Origin: Kiritimatiellia bacterium
Lineage (GTDB): Bacteria > Verrucomicrobiota > Kiritimatiellia > RFP12 > UBA1067
Assembly (NCBI GenBank): GCA_017652705.1
Contig: JAGCAM010000080.1
Location: 1 to 61,015, forward strand
Direction of reading: 5' to 3'
Length of the DNA stretch: 61,015 nucleotides
The position numbers were made by a program, and so were the translations under genes. This document shows, piece by piece, positions 34,107-43,029 of this stretch (its first letter is position 1; each line of letters starts with the position of its first letter). The notes under the pieces are model-generated. The model ran no database searches. It saw nothing but the letters and a program-made list of their open reading frames with translations, and had not been told where the DNA came from.

Positions 34107-35775
34107 CGACCGTGGTGTAGCCGTCGAGAATCGACCGTATGCCGTCCTCCCGCATGGTGCGCATGCCGAGCTCGCGCGCCTTTTCGCGGATGATCAGCGT
34201 CGGGGCGCGGTTGTTGACCAGTTCGCGGAGCGGATTGGACATTCTGAGATATTCGAAGACGCCCTTGCGCCCTTTGTAACCGGTGCCGTTGCAGTTCTTG
34301 CAGCCGCGGCCGTAGTAGAAAGGGCGGCCGCCGATCTGATCCCGCGTCATTTCAATGCGCTCGAGCGTGTCGTCGTCGGGTTCGTAGCCCACCTTGCATT
34401 CCCGGCAGCAGGTGCGCACGAGACGCTGGCCGAGCACGCCTTCGAGAGTGGAGGCGAGCAGGTACGGCGCGACGTTCATGTCGATCAGGCGCATCACCGC
34501 GCCGGCGGCGTCGTTGGTGTGCAGCGTCGAAAAAACAAGGTGGCCGGTGAGCGCCGCCTGCACCGCGATTTCCGCCGTCTCCAGATCGCGGATCTCCCCT
34601 ATCATCATCACGTCCGGATCCTGCCGCAGAAAGGCGCGCAGCACCCGGGCGAACGTGTTGCCGGCGTGGGAGTCGATCGGCACCTGCACGATGCCGTCGA
34701 CGTTGTATTCGACCGGCTCCTCGGCCGTCAGCAGCTTGGTGTCGATCTGGTTGATGCGGCGCAGCACCGAATACAGCGTGGTGGTCTTGCCGGATCCCGT
34801 CGGACCGGTGACGATGAATATGCCGTTGGGCTTCTCCACGTCCATCGTGATCTGTTCGTAGACGTCTTCGGGCATGCCGACGTTCTCCAGGTCGAGCGAC
34901 GTGGTGGTCTGGTCGAGAATACGCATCACGACGGACTCGCCGTGGGCCGTCGGCAGGCACGACACGCGCAGATCGACCGGCCGCCCCGCCACCGTGAGCG
35001 CGATGCGCCCGTCCTGGGGAATGCGCCGCTCGGCGATGTTGAGGTTCGACATGATCTTGACGCGGGAGATGATCGCCGGCGCCATCTTCACGTCCGGCGC
35101 CTTCATCTCGTAAAGCGCGCCGTCCACCCTGTACCTTATCTTGAAATCGTTTTCGAACGGCTCGATGTGGATGTCGGAGGCGTGGTCGACCACCCCCTGG
35201 TAGAGAACGAGGTTTACGAACCTGATTATCGCCGACGAATTCGCCGCGCTCTCCATCGAGGCGATGTCGTTGGCGTTCATCTCCGCCGCAAGCGCCTCGT
35301 CGTCGGTCATGCCTTCGCCGAGCGACTTGATCATGTCCGCCACCGACTCGTTAGAGTCGCCGTAGTACTGCGCGATGCGGTCCATCACGTCCTTCTCGCG
35401 CGCGAACACGAACCGCACTTCCTTCGAAAGCGTGAACAGCATCTCGTCCGAAATGCGCGGATCCACGAGATCGAAGGTGGCGAGTGTGACCGACGTGTCG
35501 TCGGCCGCGATCGGGAAGACGTTGTACATCCGCGCGGTCGACGCCGGTATCGCCTCGGTGACCTCCGCGTCGATCGTCATGCCGCCGAGATCCACCGCTT
35601 CGGTGTCCTGGTAGGCGGCCATCGCCGCGAGAAGCGAGTCTTCGTCGAGGACGCCCTGGTCGATCACCGTGCGGCGCACTGTCTTGGACTCGGTCTTGGC
35701 GAGGTCGGCGAGGTCGGCGGCGCCGGCCTCGTCGACATACCCGTTCTGAACCAGGATCTGAAGTATCTGATCCAT
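34084..35775 (-). CDS. Type IV pilus/type II secretion assembly ATPase, GspE/PilB family (copy 1)
   Basis: 563 residues. An N-terminal MshEN/GspE-N module (about 1-150) is followed by the hexameric ATPase domain with ASDIHIEP, QDGRIAL, Walker A GPTGSGKTTTLY (about residue 325), Asp box and Walker B (DPDVMMIGEIRD) and the His box (STLHTNDA). The tetracysteine zinc site CCREC...CKNCNGTG is present near residues 465-505. It powers pilin polymerisation or a type II secretion pseudopilus. It shares a single base with the upstream pilT gene (stop-start TAATG), the third gene of PilB-PilT-PilB. Confidence 0.93.
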   Translation of the reverse strand: MDQILQILVQNGYVDEAGAADLADLAKTESKTVRRTVIDQGVLDEDSLLAAMAAYQDTEAVDLGGMTIDAEVTEAIPASTARMYNVFPIAADDTSVTLATFDLVDPRISDEMLFTLSKEVRFVFAREKDVMDRIAQYYGDSNESVADMIKSLGEGMTDDEALAAEMNANDIASMESAANSSAIIRFVNLVLYQGVVDHASDIHIEPFENDFKIRYRVDGALYEMKAPDVKMAPAIISRVKIMSNLNIAERRIPQDGRIALTVAGRPVDLRVSCLPTAHGESVVMRILDQTTTSLDLENVGMPEDVYEQITMDVEKPNGIFIVTGPTGSGKTTTLYSVLRRINQIDTKLLTAEEPVEYNVDGIVQVPIDSHAGNTFARVLRAFLRQDPDVMMIGEIRDLETAEIAVQAALTGHLVFSTLHTNDAAGAVMRLIDMNVAPYLLASTLEGVLGQRLVRTCCRECKVGYEPDDDTLERIEMTRDQIGGRPFYYGRGCKNCNGTGYKGRKGVFEYLRMSNPLRELVNNRAPTLIIREKARELGMRTMREDGIRSILDGYTTVDEVLRYT

Positions 35776-36863
35776 TACGAACCGTATCCCTCCTCCTTGA
35801 GTTTCGAGACCACGCTGTCGGGATCCTGCGACTTGGTGATGAGCTCCTCGTAGGAGATGAGACCCTGCTTGTAAAGGTTTGTGAGATAGGAGTCGAGCGT
35901 GAACATGCCGTACTTCGCGCCCGTCTGGAGGTCGCTCTTGATCATGTTCGTCTTGTTGTCGCGGATGCGGCTGCGGATGGAGTCGGTCGAGGTCATCACC
36001 TCGAAGGCGGCGACGCGGCCGTGAACCTGTCCGTCGGCGCCGAGTTTCGGCAGGAGTATCTGCGAAATGACCGCCTGCAGCCCGGCCGCGAGCTGCGTGC
36101 GGATCTGCGCCTGCTGGTTCATCGGAAACGCGTCGACTATACGGTCGATCGTCTCCGCCGAACCGGTGGTGTGAAGTGTTCCGAAAACGAGGTGCCCGGT
36201 TTCGGCGGCGGTGATCGCCGCGGCTATCGTCTCGAGGTCGCGCATTTCGCCGACGAGTATGACGTCGGGGTCCTGTCGGAGGGCGCGGCGTATCGCCTCG
36301 GCGAAGCTCGGCACGTCGTCGCCGACTTCGCGCTGGGTGACGATCGAGCGCTTCGACTCGTGGTAGAATTCGATCGGGTCTTCGATGGTGATTATGTGCA
36401 CGCTGCGCTCCTGGTTGATCACGTCGATCATCGAGGCGAGCGTCGTGGATTTGCCCGAACCGGTCGGCCCGGTGACGAGTATGAGTCCGCGTGGCTTGAA
36501 GAGCAGCTCCCTTATCGACTGCGGTATGCCGATCTGTTCGAGCGTCAGCAGCGTGTTCGGTATCTGCCGGAGAACCGCGCCGTATCGCTTGCGCTCTTTG
36601 AACACCGACACGCGGAAGCGCGTCCCGTCCGGGTGGGCGAGCGCGAAATCCGCGCCGCCGTTGCGTTCCACATCGGCCATCTGTTCGTCGGTGGCGAGTT
36701 CCTTGACGAGGCTGTAGCTCTCGTCGGTCGACATCGTCTCTTCGGCGAGCGGCAGCAGTTCGCCGTGCACGCGCAGGAGCGGCGGCATCAGCGCGCGGAT
36801 GTGGAGGTCGCTGCCCCCTTCGTCGATCGTCGCCTGCAGTAGTTCGTCTTTGTGGAATTGCAT
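35775..36863 (-). CDS. pilT: Twitching motility retraction ATPase, PilT family
   Basis: 362 residues, the usual PilT length. It has GSDLHI at the N-terminus, Walker A GPTGSGKSTTLASMID (about residue 133), Walker B region DPDVILVGEMRDLETI, FGTLHTTGSAETIDRI, and the C-terminal SIRSRIRDNK matching the PilT AIRNLIRE motif. It depolymerises type IV pili. It overlaps both flanking PilB-like genes by one base each, an arrangement that would couple extension and retraction motors. No pilin or pilC gene is in the window. Confidence 0.93.
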   Translation of the reverse strand: MQFHKDELLQATIDEGGSDLHIRALMPPLLRVHGELLPLAEETMSTDESYSLVKELATDEQMADVERNGGADFALAHPDGTRFRVSVFKERKRYGAVLRQIPNTLLTLEQIGIPQSIRELLFKPRGLILVTGPTGSGKSTTLASMIDVINQERSVHIITIEDPIEFYHESKRSIVTQREVGDDVPSFAEAIRRALRQDPDVILVGEMRDLETIAAAITAAETGHLVFGTLHTTGSAETIDRIVDAFPMNQQAQIRTQLAAGLQAVISQILLPKLGADGQVHGRVAAFEVMTSTDSIRSRIRDNKTNMIKSDLQTGAKYGMFTLDSYLTNLYKQGLISYEELITKSQDPDSVVSKLKEEGYGS

Positions 36864-38536
36864 CAGTCAGCGTCCCCCATTGTAACTCTCAGAACTTCGG
36901 CGAGCGAGGTCATCCCGCTCGCCACTTTCAACATGCCGTCTTCGCGCAGCGTGCGCATGCCCATTTCGCGGGCGCGCTGCCTCAGCAGCGTCGCCGGCGC
37001 ATGGTCAAAGATCAAGCGCTGGATCGTGTCGTCGACCTTGAAGATTTCGAATATGCCCTTGCGCCCCTTGTAGCCGGAACGGCCGCAGCGGTCGCATCCC
37101 GCACCGTGGTACATCAGCTCCGGCACCGTGGCGGAAGTCCCCTGCGCGAGACCGGTGAGCATCTTCAGCTCGCGTTCGGTCGGCTGGTAGCTCTCCTTGC
37201 AGTTCTCGCAGATCGACCGCACCAGCCGCTGGGCCATCGCGGCGCGCAGCGCCGACGCCACCAGGAAAGGCTTCACCCCGATGTCCAGCAGCCGCGTAAC
37301 CGCCGACGGCGCGTCGTTGGTGTGCAGTGTCGAGAACACGAGGTGCCCCGTGAGCGCCGCCTCCATCGCGATGTCGGCCGTCTCGGCGTCGCGGATCTCC
37401 CCTATCATCACGATGTTCGGCGCCTGCCGCAGAATCGACCGCAGCGCCGACGAAAAATCAAGCCCGACGTCCTTGTTCACCTGCACCTGGTTGATGCCGC
37501 TCATCTGGTATTCGACCGGGTCTTCCACCGTGATCAGCTTCTTGTCGGGGGTGTTGATCTGGCCGAGGCACGCGTAAAGCGTGGTGGTCTTGCCGGACCC
37601 CGTCGGGCCGGTGACCAGCACAACCCCGTCCGGCAGCTTGATGAGCTTCTCGAAAGTGGTCTGGTCGTCGGACAGAAACCCGAGCTGCGGCAGGCCGAGC
37701 GAGAGGTTAGTCTTGTCGAGAATTCGCATCACGATGGATTCGCCGTGGTTGGTCGGCACCGAAGAAACGCGCAGATCCAGGTCCTTGCCGCCGACGTTGA
37801 TCTGGATTCGCCCGTCCTGCGGCACGCGCTTCTCCGAAATCTTCATCTTCGACATGATCTTGAACCGCGAGATGATCGCGCCCTGCAGACGCTTGGGCGG
37901 CGAATCCATCTTCCGCAGCGCGCCGTCGATGCGGTATCTGACGCGGAACTCCTTCTCCATCGGCTCGATGTGGATGTCCGACGCCTTCATCTTGATGGCG
38001 TTCGTGATGATGAGCGTGGCGAGTTTGATCACCGGCGCGTCGTCGCCGGTCACGTCCTCGGCGCCGGTTTCGTCTCGAGTCGTCACTTCGGCGTCGAGCC
38101 CGGTCGGGTAGAGCTTCGCCATCGCCGCGCGCACTTCCCCCAGCGGCGAAAGCACCGCCTGCACGTCCCGGTCCGGCAGCACGTAGCGCAGCGAATCAAC
38201 CGCGTCGTACCCCATCGGGTCGAGCAGCGCCACCGTCACCGAATCGTCGCCGGCCACGACCGGCACCACACCGTATTTCCTCGCGATGTCCGCCGGCACC
38301 GCCTTGGTCACCGCCTCGTCAATGGCGTCGGCGTTGATGTGGCAGTATTTGAGGCCGAACTGGTCCGCTATCGTGCCGAGAACCGAATCCTCGTCGATCG
38401 CCCCCCCCGCGACCAGCGCGTCAAGCGTGGTCTCGTCGGCCGCCTTCATCGAATCCGCCGCCGCCGCCACCTGTTCGGGTGAGAGGTAGCCGCGTTCGAT
38501 AAGCAGCCGTATCACGTATTCGTCGTTACTTGTCAT
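36863..38536 (-). CDS. Type IV pilus/type II secretion assembly ATPase, GspE/PilB family (copy 2)
   Basis: 557 residues. N-terminal MshEN domain (about 1-150, LLIERGYLSPEQVAAAAD), then KASDIHIEPMEKEFRVRYR, Walker A GPTGSGKTTTLY (about residue 312), APNIVMIGEIRDAETADIA, STLHTNDAPSAVTR, and the CENCKESY...CDRCGRSGYKG zinc site. Compared with copy 1 it has Ala-Pro rather than Asp-Pro before the Walker B region, and differs through most of its N-terminal half, so the two are diverged paralogues rather than a recent tandem duplication. First gene of the PilB-PilT-PilB-permease operon. Confidence 0.93.
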   Translation of the reverse strand: MTSNDEYVIRLLIERGYLSPEQVAAAADSMKAADETTLDALVAGGAIDEDSVLGTIADQFGLKYCHINADAIDEAVTKAVPADIARKYGVVPVVAGDDSVTVALLDPMGYDAVDSLRYVLPDRDVQAVLSPLGEVRAAMAKLYPTGLDAEVTTRDETGAEDVTGDDAPVIKLATLIITNAIKMKASDIHIEPMEKEFRVRYRIDGALRKMDSPPKRLQGAIISRFKIMSKMKISEKRVPQDGRIQINVGGKDLDLRVSSVPTNHGESIVMRILDKTNLSLGLPQLGFLSDDQTTFEKLIKLPDGVVLVTGPTGSGKTTTLYACLGQINTPDKKLITVEDPVEYQMSGINQVQVNKDVGLDFSSALRSILRQAPNIVMIGEIRDAETADIAMEAALTGHLVFSTLHTNDAPSAVTRLLDIGVKPFLVASALRAAMAQRLVRSICENCKESYQPTERELKMLTGLAQGTSATVPELMYHGAGCDRCGRSGYKGRKGIFEIFKVDDTIQRLIFDHAPATLLRQRAREMGMRTLREDGMLKVASGMTSLAEVLRVTMGDAD

Positions 38537-38554
38537 TTCAAACCGTTCCCTGAT

Positions 38555-38560
38555 ATTATA
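38555..38560 (-). promoter_or_regulatory. -10 box of the PilB-PilT-PilB operon
   Basis: TATAAT preceded by GGG on the minus strand, 18 bases upstream of the ATG at 38536, giving a leader of about a dozen bases (AGGGAACGGTTTGAA). No -35 was recognised. Confidence 0.4.
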
Positions 38561-38575
38561 CCCGAAATCGCGCCG

Positions 38576-39919
38576 TCAGGCAACCGTCCCCCGGCTCCTC
38601 GCTTTCAGGAAAATCCGGAGCGGCGCCCCCTCCAGGCCGAATCTGGCGCGGATGTTCTTCTCGATGAACGAAAGGTACGCGGGGGTGACGAGTTTGGGAT
38701 CGTTCACGAAAAGCCTGATCGTCTGCGGGTTGGTCGACACCTGCAGCCCGTAGTATATCTTAAGCCGCCTGCCCTTCACCATCGGCGCGAGCGTCTTCTT
38801 CGAGGCAGTCGTCAGCACCCGGTTGAGCATGCCGGTCGGCAGCCGCTCCGAGGCGCTGGCCGCCGCCCGGTCGATCGCCTCCACCGTCCGCCGCACGTTG
38901 TAACCCGTCCTGCTCGAACAGAACACCACCGGCGCGAAATTGAGAAACGGCATCATCAGCCGCAGCGCCGGCAGCGCCTTCGTCTCCGTTATCCCATCCT
39001 CCTGGGCGACATCCCACTTGTGGCACAGCACCACGCAGGCGCGGTTGGCTTCCAGCACCTTGCCCGCTATGCGTTTGTCCTGCATCGTGGGACCCGTCTT
39101 CGCGTCAAGCACCAGCACCACCACGTCCGCCTCGCCGATAGCCCGCTCCGACCGGAAAAGCGCGAAATTGTCCACCGACGTCTTCGACATGCGCGTGTGC
39201 GGTTTCATCCCCGCCGTGTCCACGAGAGTGTAGTGGCGCGCCTCCGCCCCGGATCCGATCGCGAACGGCACCTCCACCGCGTCGCGCGTGGTACCGGCGA
39301 TGCCGCTCACGATCACCCGAGGCGCGTTCAACAGGCGGTTTATGTACGACGACTTGCCCACGTTCGGCCGCCCCACCACCGCCACGCGCAGCGGATGCGC
39401 CGCGGTTTCGTTCTCAACGGCCGGCGGCAGCCTCCCGACGAACTCGCGCGTCAGGTCGTCCATGCCGCGCCCGTGTTCGGCGCTTACCGCGAAAACCGGC
39501 AGCCCGAAACTCTCGAACTCGACGGCCCGCCAGTCGTCGCCGGGGGTGTCGCACTTGTTCGCGGCGATGATGCACGGCACACCGGATTCGCGGACTCTCT
39601 TGATGACCTCAGAGTCCAGCGGAGTAACCCCTTCGCGGCTGTCCACCACGATCACGCACACCGCCGAATCTTCGACGGCAAGCTCCGCCTGCCGCCTGGT
39701 TTCAGTGTCGAGCGGATCGCCGGTGACGCCCCGGTCGAAGGCGATGCCCCCGGTGTCGACAAGCATGAACCGCCGGCCGAGCTGTTCCACCTCGCGGGTC
39801 ACCCGGTCGCGGGTGACCCCCGGCTGATCGAACACGATCGCCAGGCGCCTGCCCGCGATGCGGTTGAAAAGCGCGCTCTTGCCGGTGTTGGGCCGGCCGA
39901 CTAACGACACCACGTTCAT
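38576..39919 (-). CDS. der: Ribosome-associated GTPase Der (EngA)
   Basis: 447 residues from ATG 39919 (a GTG at 39931 is also in frame). Two tandem GTPase domains: the first with GRPNTGKS (8-15), DQPGVTRD and NKCD; the second (from about 175) with VVGRPNVGKSSYINRL, SGIAGTTRD, VDTAGM and the KWD guanine-specificity motif. A C-terminal KH-like domain follows (YYGLQVSTNPQTIRLFVND). This double-domain layout is unique to Der, which acts in 50S ribosomal subunit maturation. The stop lies 39 bases ahead of copy 2 of the pilus ATPase, which has its own -10 box. Confidence 0.95.
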   Translation of the reverse strand: MNVVSLVGRPNTGKSALFNRIAGRRLAIVFDQPGVTRDRVTREVEQLGRRFMLVDTGGIAFDRGVTGDPLDTETRRQAELAVEDSAVCVIVVDSREGVTPLDSEVIKRVRESGVPCIIAANKCDTPGDDWRAVEFESFGLPVFAVSAEHGRGMDDLTREFVGRLPPAVENETAAHPLRVAVVGRPNVGKSSYINRLLNAPRVIVSGIAGTTRDAVEVPFAIGSGAEARHYTLVDTAGMKPHTRMSKTSVDNFALFRSERAIGEADVVVLVLDAKTGPTMQDKRIAGKVLEANRACVVLCHKWDVAQEDGITETKALPALRLMMPFLNFAPVVFCSSRTGYNVRRTVEAIDRAAASASERLPTGMLNRVLTTASKKTLAPMVKGRRLKIYYGLQVSTNPQTIRLFVNDPKLVTPAYLSFIEKNIRARFGLEGAPLRIFLKARSRGTVA

Positions 39920-39947
39920 CCGGTCTGCCACCGGCCGGCGGAACGCC

Positions 39948-41126
39948 TTACCTGGCTTCCGTCGCCTTGATCTTGTCCCAGGCCTTGTTGTAAACTTCCA
40001 TCACCTCAGGCTTGTCGTCCATCCCCTTCAGCAGCTGGCCCTTGGCAAGCTGCTCGGGCTTGAGGGTGATGAGTGCGCGGTAGTCGGGGTCGAGCTTGTC
40101 GATGCCGGGCTTGACCGGGTTCGGCCCGCAGATGTACTCCATGTTCACCTTGGCGACGTCGCCGTCGTAGATGTAGTTGATGAAGGCGTACGCGAGGTCC
40201 TTGCGCGGCGCGGCCTTGGCGACAACCATCTCGTCGAAGGCGATGGAGAAGCCCTCTTTGGGCAGCGCGAAGCCGATGTCGTCGCGCGCGGGTTCGCCGT
40301 TCTCCTCGTCGCCGCTGATGACCTGCGCGGCGTCGGTGGAGTAGCCCTGGCCGAGCCAAGTGGCGCCGGCGGGCACCTCGGTCTTGTAGCTCTCGCCGTC
40401 GAACTTGCGCACGTTCGCGCGCCAGGCGAGCACCTGCTTCACCGCGGCGTCGATCTCCTTCGGATCGGTGGAGTTGACGGAGTAGCCGAGGTACATGAGC
40501 CCGCCGCCGATCACCTCGCGGAGATCGTCGAGGAGCGAGACGCGGCCCTTGAGCGCGGCGTTGCCGAGCACCGCCCAAGTCGCGGGGTCGGCGCCGGCGG
40601 GCATCTTGTCCTTGCGGTAGACGAAGCCGGTGTAGGTGACGGCGTACGGCGCGGTGTAGGTGAAGGCGGGGTCGAGAACCTGTGTCTTGAAGGACGGGTC
40701 AAAGTTCTTCTTGACGTTGGGGATCTTCGCGTGGTCGAGCTTGTCGATCATGCCCTCCTTGATCATGACGCTGACCTGGTAGGAGCTCGGGGTGATGAGG
40801 TCGTAGCCGGAGCCGCCGGCCTTGAGCTTGGCGTACATGGCCTCGTTGGAGTCGAAGGTGTCGACGACGACCTTGCACTTGAGCGCCTTCTCGAAACTGG
40901 CGAGCACGTCGGGGGCGATGTAGTCGCACCAGGTATAGATGTGGAGCGTGCCGCCGTCACCGCCGTCGGGCGGCTGGTACCCGCTGGCCTCCGCAGCGGC
41001 GAGCGCCTGCGCACTGAGGTCGGTTCCCGCAGCCTCGCTCTTGGTTCCGCTGTCGGAACATCCGCCGATGAACGCGGCCGACGCAAGCGCGGCCGCTACG
41101 TGTCTCATTTTGAACGACATTTTCAT
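39948..41126 (-). CDS. Spermidine/putrescine-binding-type lipoprotein (PotD-like)
   Basis: 392 residues. A lipoprotein signal ends in the lipobox AAFIGGC. The periplasmic-binding fold has the PotD hallmark HIYTWCDYIAPDVLASFEK (about residues 62-80), SGYDLITPSSYQVSVMIKEG and an ENGEP..DDIGFALPKEG region with the acidic and aromatic residues of polyamine binding. It would capture a polyamine-like ligand for an ABC transporter, but no potABC genes are near. Start ATG 41126 follows GGAAAATGAAA and lies downstream of a -10 at 41171. Confidence 0.88.
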   Translation of the reverse strand: MKMSFKMRHVAAALASAAFIGGCSDSGTKSEAAGTDLSAQALAAAEASGYQPPDGGDGGTLHIYTWCDYIAPDVLASFEKALKCKVVVDTFDSNEAMYAKLKAGGSGYDLITPSSYQVSVMIKEGMIDKLDHAKIPNVKKNFDPSFKTQVLDPAFTYTAPYAVTYTGFVYRKDKMPAGADPATWAVLGNAALKGRVSLLDDLREVIGGGLMYLGYSVNSTDPKEIDAAVKQVLAWRANVRKFDGESYKTEVPAGATWLGQGYSTDAAQVISGDEENGEPARDDIGFALPKEGFSIAFDEMVVAKAAPRKDLAYAFINYIYDGDVAKVNMEYICGPNPVKPGIDKLDPDYRALITLKPEQLAKGQLLKGMDDKPEVMEVYNKAWDKIKATEAR

Positions 41127-41170
41127 TTTCCTTTTTTAGTTGCTTCCCGCCGCAATTTGACGGTGCGAGA

Positions 41171-41179
41171 ATTATAGCA
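41171..41179 (-). promoter_or_regulatory. Extended -10 promoter of the PotD-like gene
   Basis: TGCTATAAT, -10 at 41171-41176 on the minus strand, with TG at the extended position. No -35 match. Leader about 40 bases. Confidence 0.45.
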
Positions 41180-41241
41180 AATTATCCCCGCCTCTTGGGG
41201 AACGAAATTAATTTTCCCCCGCCGCGCGCGGCCGCCTCGGA

Positions 41242-42111
41242 TCACTTCTTCTTCCACACCGCGTACAGCGTGACGGTTCCGTCCGCCTTGTCGGTGAGGC
41301 TCTTCACGCCCGCCTTGTTCTTGTACGCGACCGAACCGCTCTTCGTCTTCGCCCAGCCGAGGAACTTGTAGCCGGATCTCTTGAAGGCGCAGGCGGGAAG
41401 CGTCACTTTCTTGCCGTAGGATGCGACAATCGCCTCCATGCCGCCCTTGCCGCCGTTCTTAGAGAATTTTATGGTGTACTCGTTTCTCTTCCACTGCGCG
41501 TAACACGTGACTTTTCCATCCACTTCGTCCGTCTTGTAGATTTTCTCGCCATCCTCGGCGAACCAGCCTTTCAGCGTGTAGCCTTTCCGCGTGGCCTTCG
41601 GCAGGGTGCCGATCTGCCCGCCGCGGAGAACGTTCCGGCTTTTAGTGCCCGGCGTTCCGCCGTTCCCGTCGAAGGTGACCTTCCTGAACACCTTCTTCGA
41701 TCCCTTCCTGAGCAGTGAAACCACTTCGGACGACTGCAGCAGCCCGGTTTCCCTTACCGCATAGTCTTCAGGATCGTACGGGTTGATCACGCAGGTCAGC
41801 GGCAACGTGAACCCTCCCAGTCCATCTGCGTAAGGACGGAGCTCATCCCGCTGTTCGTCGCAATTGCAGAACCAGAGTATGTACTTGCCGAGGGCTGCGC
41901 GGGCCTGCGAACTCTCGCAGGAGCGGTCTCGGGTGGTCGTCGTGTTGTAGCACGACTCCCGTCCGCTCAGCATGAAAATCGGCTTGCCGGCTTTCAAGGC
42001 CTTTCTGACGGCCGTGTCGTAGCTCTTGTACCACTTCAGCGAACCCGCCTGCGCCGCGCAGGCGAGCGCAACCGCCGCAAAAGCGAATGCTGTTTTACCA
42101 ACATGTTTCAT
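41242..42111 (-). CDS. Secreted thioredoxin-like protein with two InlB/Flg_new repeats
   Basis: 289 residues. Signal peptide MKHVGKTAFAFAAVALACAAQAG. Residues about 25-135 look like a thioredoxin-fold segment (YDTAVRKALKAGKPIFMLSG, then GGFTLPLTCVINP, the cis-Pro region), though the usual CxxC is replaced by SCYNTTTTRD; a CNCDE follows later. Two Listeria-Bacteroides repeats (Flg_new, about 45 residues each) then fill the C-terminus: VTFDGNGGTPGT...LKGWFAEDGEKIY...YAQW and IKFSKNGGKGGMEA...FLGWAKTKSG...YAVW. It is probably surface exposed. The function is unknown; the lack of a redox CxxC argues against a disulfide enzyme. Confidence 0.82.
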   Translation of the reverse strand: MKHVGKTAFAFAAVALACAAQAGSLKWYKSYDTAVRKALKAGKPIFMLSGRESCYNTTTTRDRSCESSQARAALGKYILWFCNCDEQRDELRPYADGLGGFTLPLTCVINPYDPEDYAVRETGLLQSSEVVSLLRKGSKKVFRKVTFDGNGGTPGTKSRNVLRGGQIGTLPKATRKGYTLKGWFAEDGEKIYKTDEVDGKVTCYAQWKRNEYTIKFSKNGGKGGMEAIVASYGKKVTLPACAFKRSGYKFLGWAKTKSGSVAYKNKAGVKSLTDKADGTVTLYAVWKKK

Positions 42112-42142
42112 AGTTCATTCCTGTTTAGTCGCTTTAAGTCGG

Positions 42143-42172
42143 ATTTTATCATTCGGATGCCGCCCTTTGCAA
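42143..42172 (-). promoter_or_regulatory. Sigma70-type promoter of the InlB-repeat protein gene
   Basis: -35 TTGCAA (42167-42172), 18-base spacer, -10 TAAAAT (42143-42148) with TGA in the extended position, on the minus strand. AGGAATGAACT precedes the ATG at 42111. Confidence 0.5.
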
Positions 42173-42271
42173 TAGACTACACGCATTTGTTTTTGGCAAA
42201 ATGGGCAAAATACGCCGGCCGTCAGACCGACTTCACCTTGTGCACACGGACTTTGCCGTTGCCCGCTGAAA

Positions 42272-43027
42272 TCATGCGAACAGCGTCAACAGCCCGGCGC
42301 AGATGCAATACGGTCCGAACAGCCAGAACCAGCGCCCCTTGAGCGATTTCAGCAACACCTTCAGCGAGAAATATCCAACCGCCGCCGACAGGGCGCACCC
42401 GTAAATCGTAAGCCCCCACCCGACTTCGGAGGAAGCCGCCGGGGCGGCGTCGAGACTTTTGACGAGCTCGAGCAGCGCGGCGCCGGCGATCGGGGGCGCC
42501 GACATGAGAAACGAGAATTCCGCGCTCTTCTCGGCATCCACGCCCGACGCGCGCGCCGCCGCCAGCGTCATGCCCGAACGCGACACGCCGGGCAGAATCG
42601 CCACCGCCTGGGCGAGACCCATCAGCAGCGCCCGCGGAAACGACACCCCCTTCCCGCCCTTCGGCAGCAACCGCGTGAGCGTAAGCACCACCCCGGTGAA
42701 AATCAACGCCCCCCCGACCATTTCCGTGGATGTGAAAGCGGCTTCCAGATCGTCTTTGAACAGCACTCCGACGATTCCCGCAGGCACGGCGCTCAAAAGC
42801 ACTTTAAGCATATACGACCACTCAAGACCGACGATGATGCGCCTGATCACCGCGAAGTAGAACGCGAAAATCGAAACCAGCGTTCCGACATGGAGAAATA
42901 TGTCAAGCCTGATGCCGAGTTCCTGCATGCCCAGAAAGCGCTTGCCGAGAACAAGGTGGCCGGAACTGGAAATCGGAAGAAACTCCGCAATCCCCTGCAG
43001 AACGCCGAGCAGCGTGACATCTATCAT
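42272..43027 (-). CDS. uppP: Undecaprenyl-diphosphatase UppP (BacA)
   Basis: 251 residues, integral membrane, about eight helices. It removes a phosphate from undecaprenyl diphosphate to recycle the lipid carrier for cell-wall synthesis. The catalytic motifs are GIAEFLPISSSGH (residues 12-24; Glu15 and the Ser triplet) and PGVSRSGMTLAAA (about 148-160), both intact. It follows the uridine-kinase-like gene by 2 bases and its stop (GCATGA) contains an ATG that would start only a 17-codon frame. It is likely the last gene of the nadK-kinase-uppP transcript. Confidence 0.95.
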   Translation of the reverse strand: MIDVTLLGVLQGIAEFLPISSSGHLVLGKRFLGMQELGIRLDIFLHVGTLVSIFAFYFAVIRRIIVGLEWSYMLKVLLSAVPAGIVGVLFKDDLEAAFTSTEMVGGALIFTGVVLTLTRLLPKGGKGVSFPRALLMGLAQAVAILPGVSRSGMTLAAARASGVDAEKSAEFSFLMSAPPIAGAALLELVKSLDAAPAASSEVGWGLTIYGCALSAAVGYFSLKVLLKSLKGRWFWLFGPYCICAGLLTLFA

Positions 43028-43029
43028 CG

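Noticed and set aside
41195-41241. Terminator after the InlB-repeat protein gene
   Set aside because: GC-rich palindromes (GCCGCGCGCGGC and CCCC-AAGAGGC-GGGG) are present but lack a following U run, so no terminator is called.
42222-42275. 17-residue frame overlapping the uppP stop as ATGA
   Set aside because: It reads ISAGNGKVRVHKVKSV and could be a remnant end, but is too short to support and has no ribosome binding site or homology I can name.
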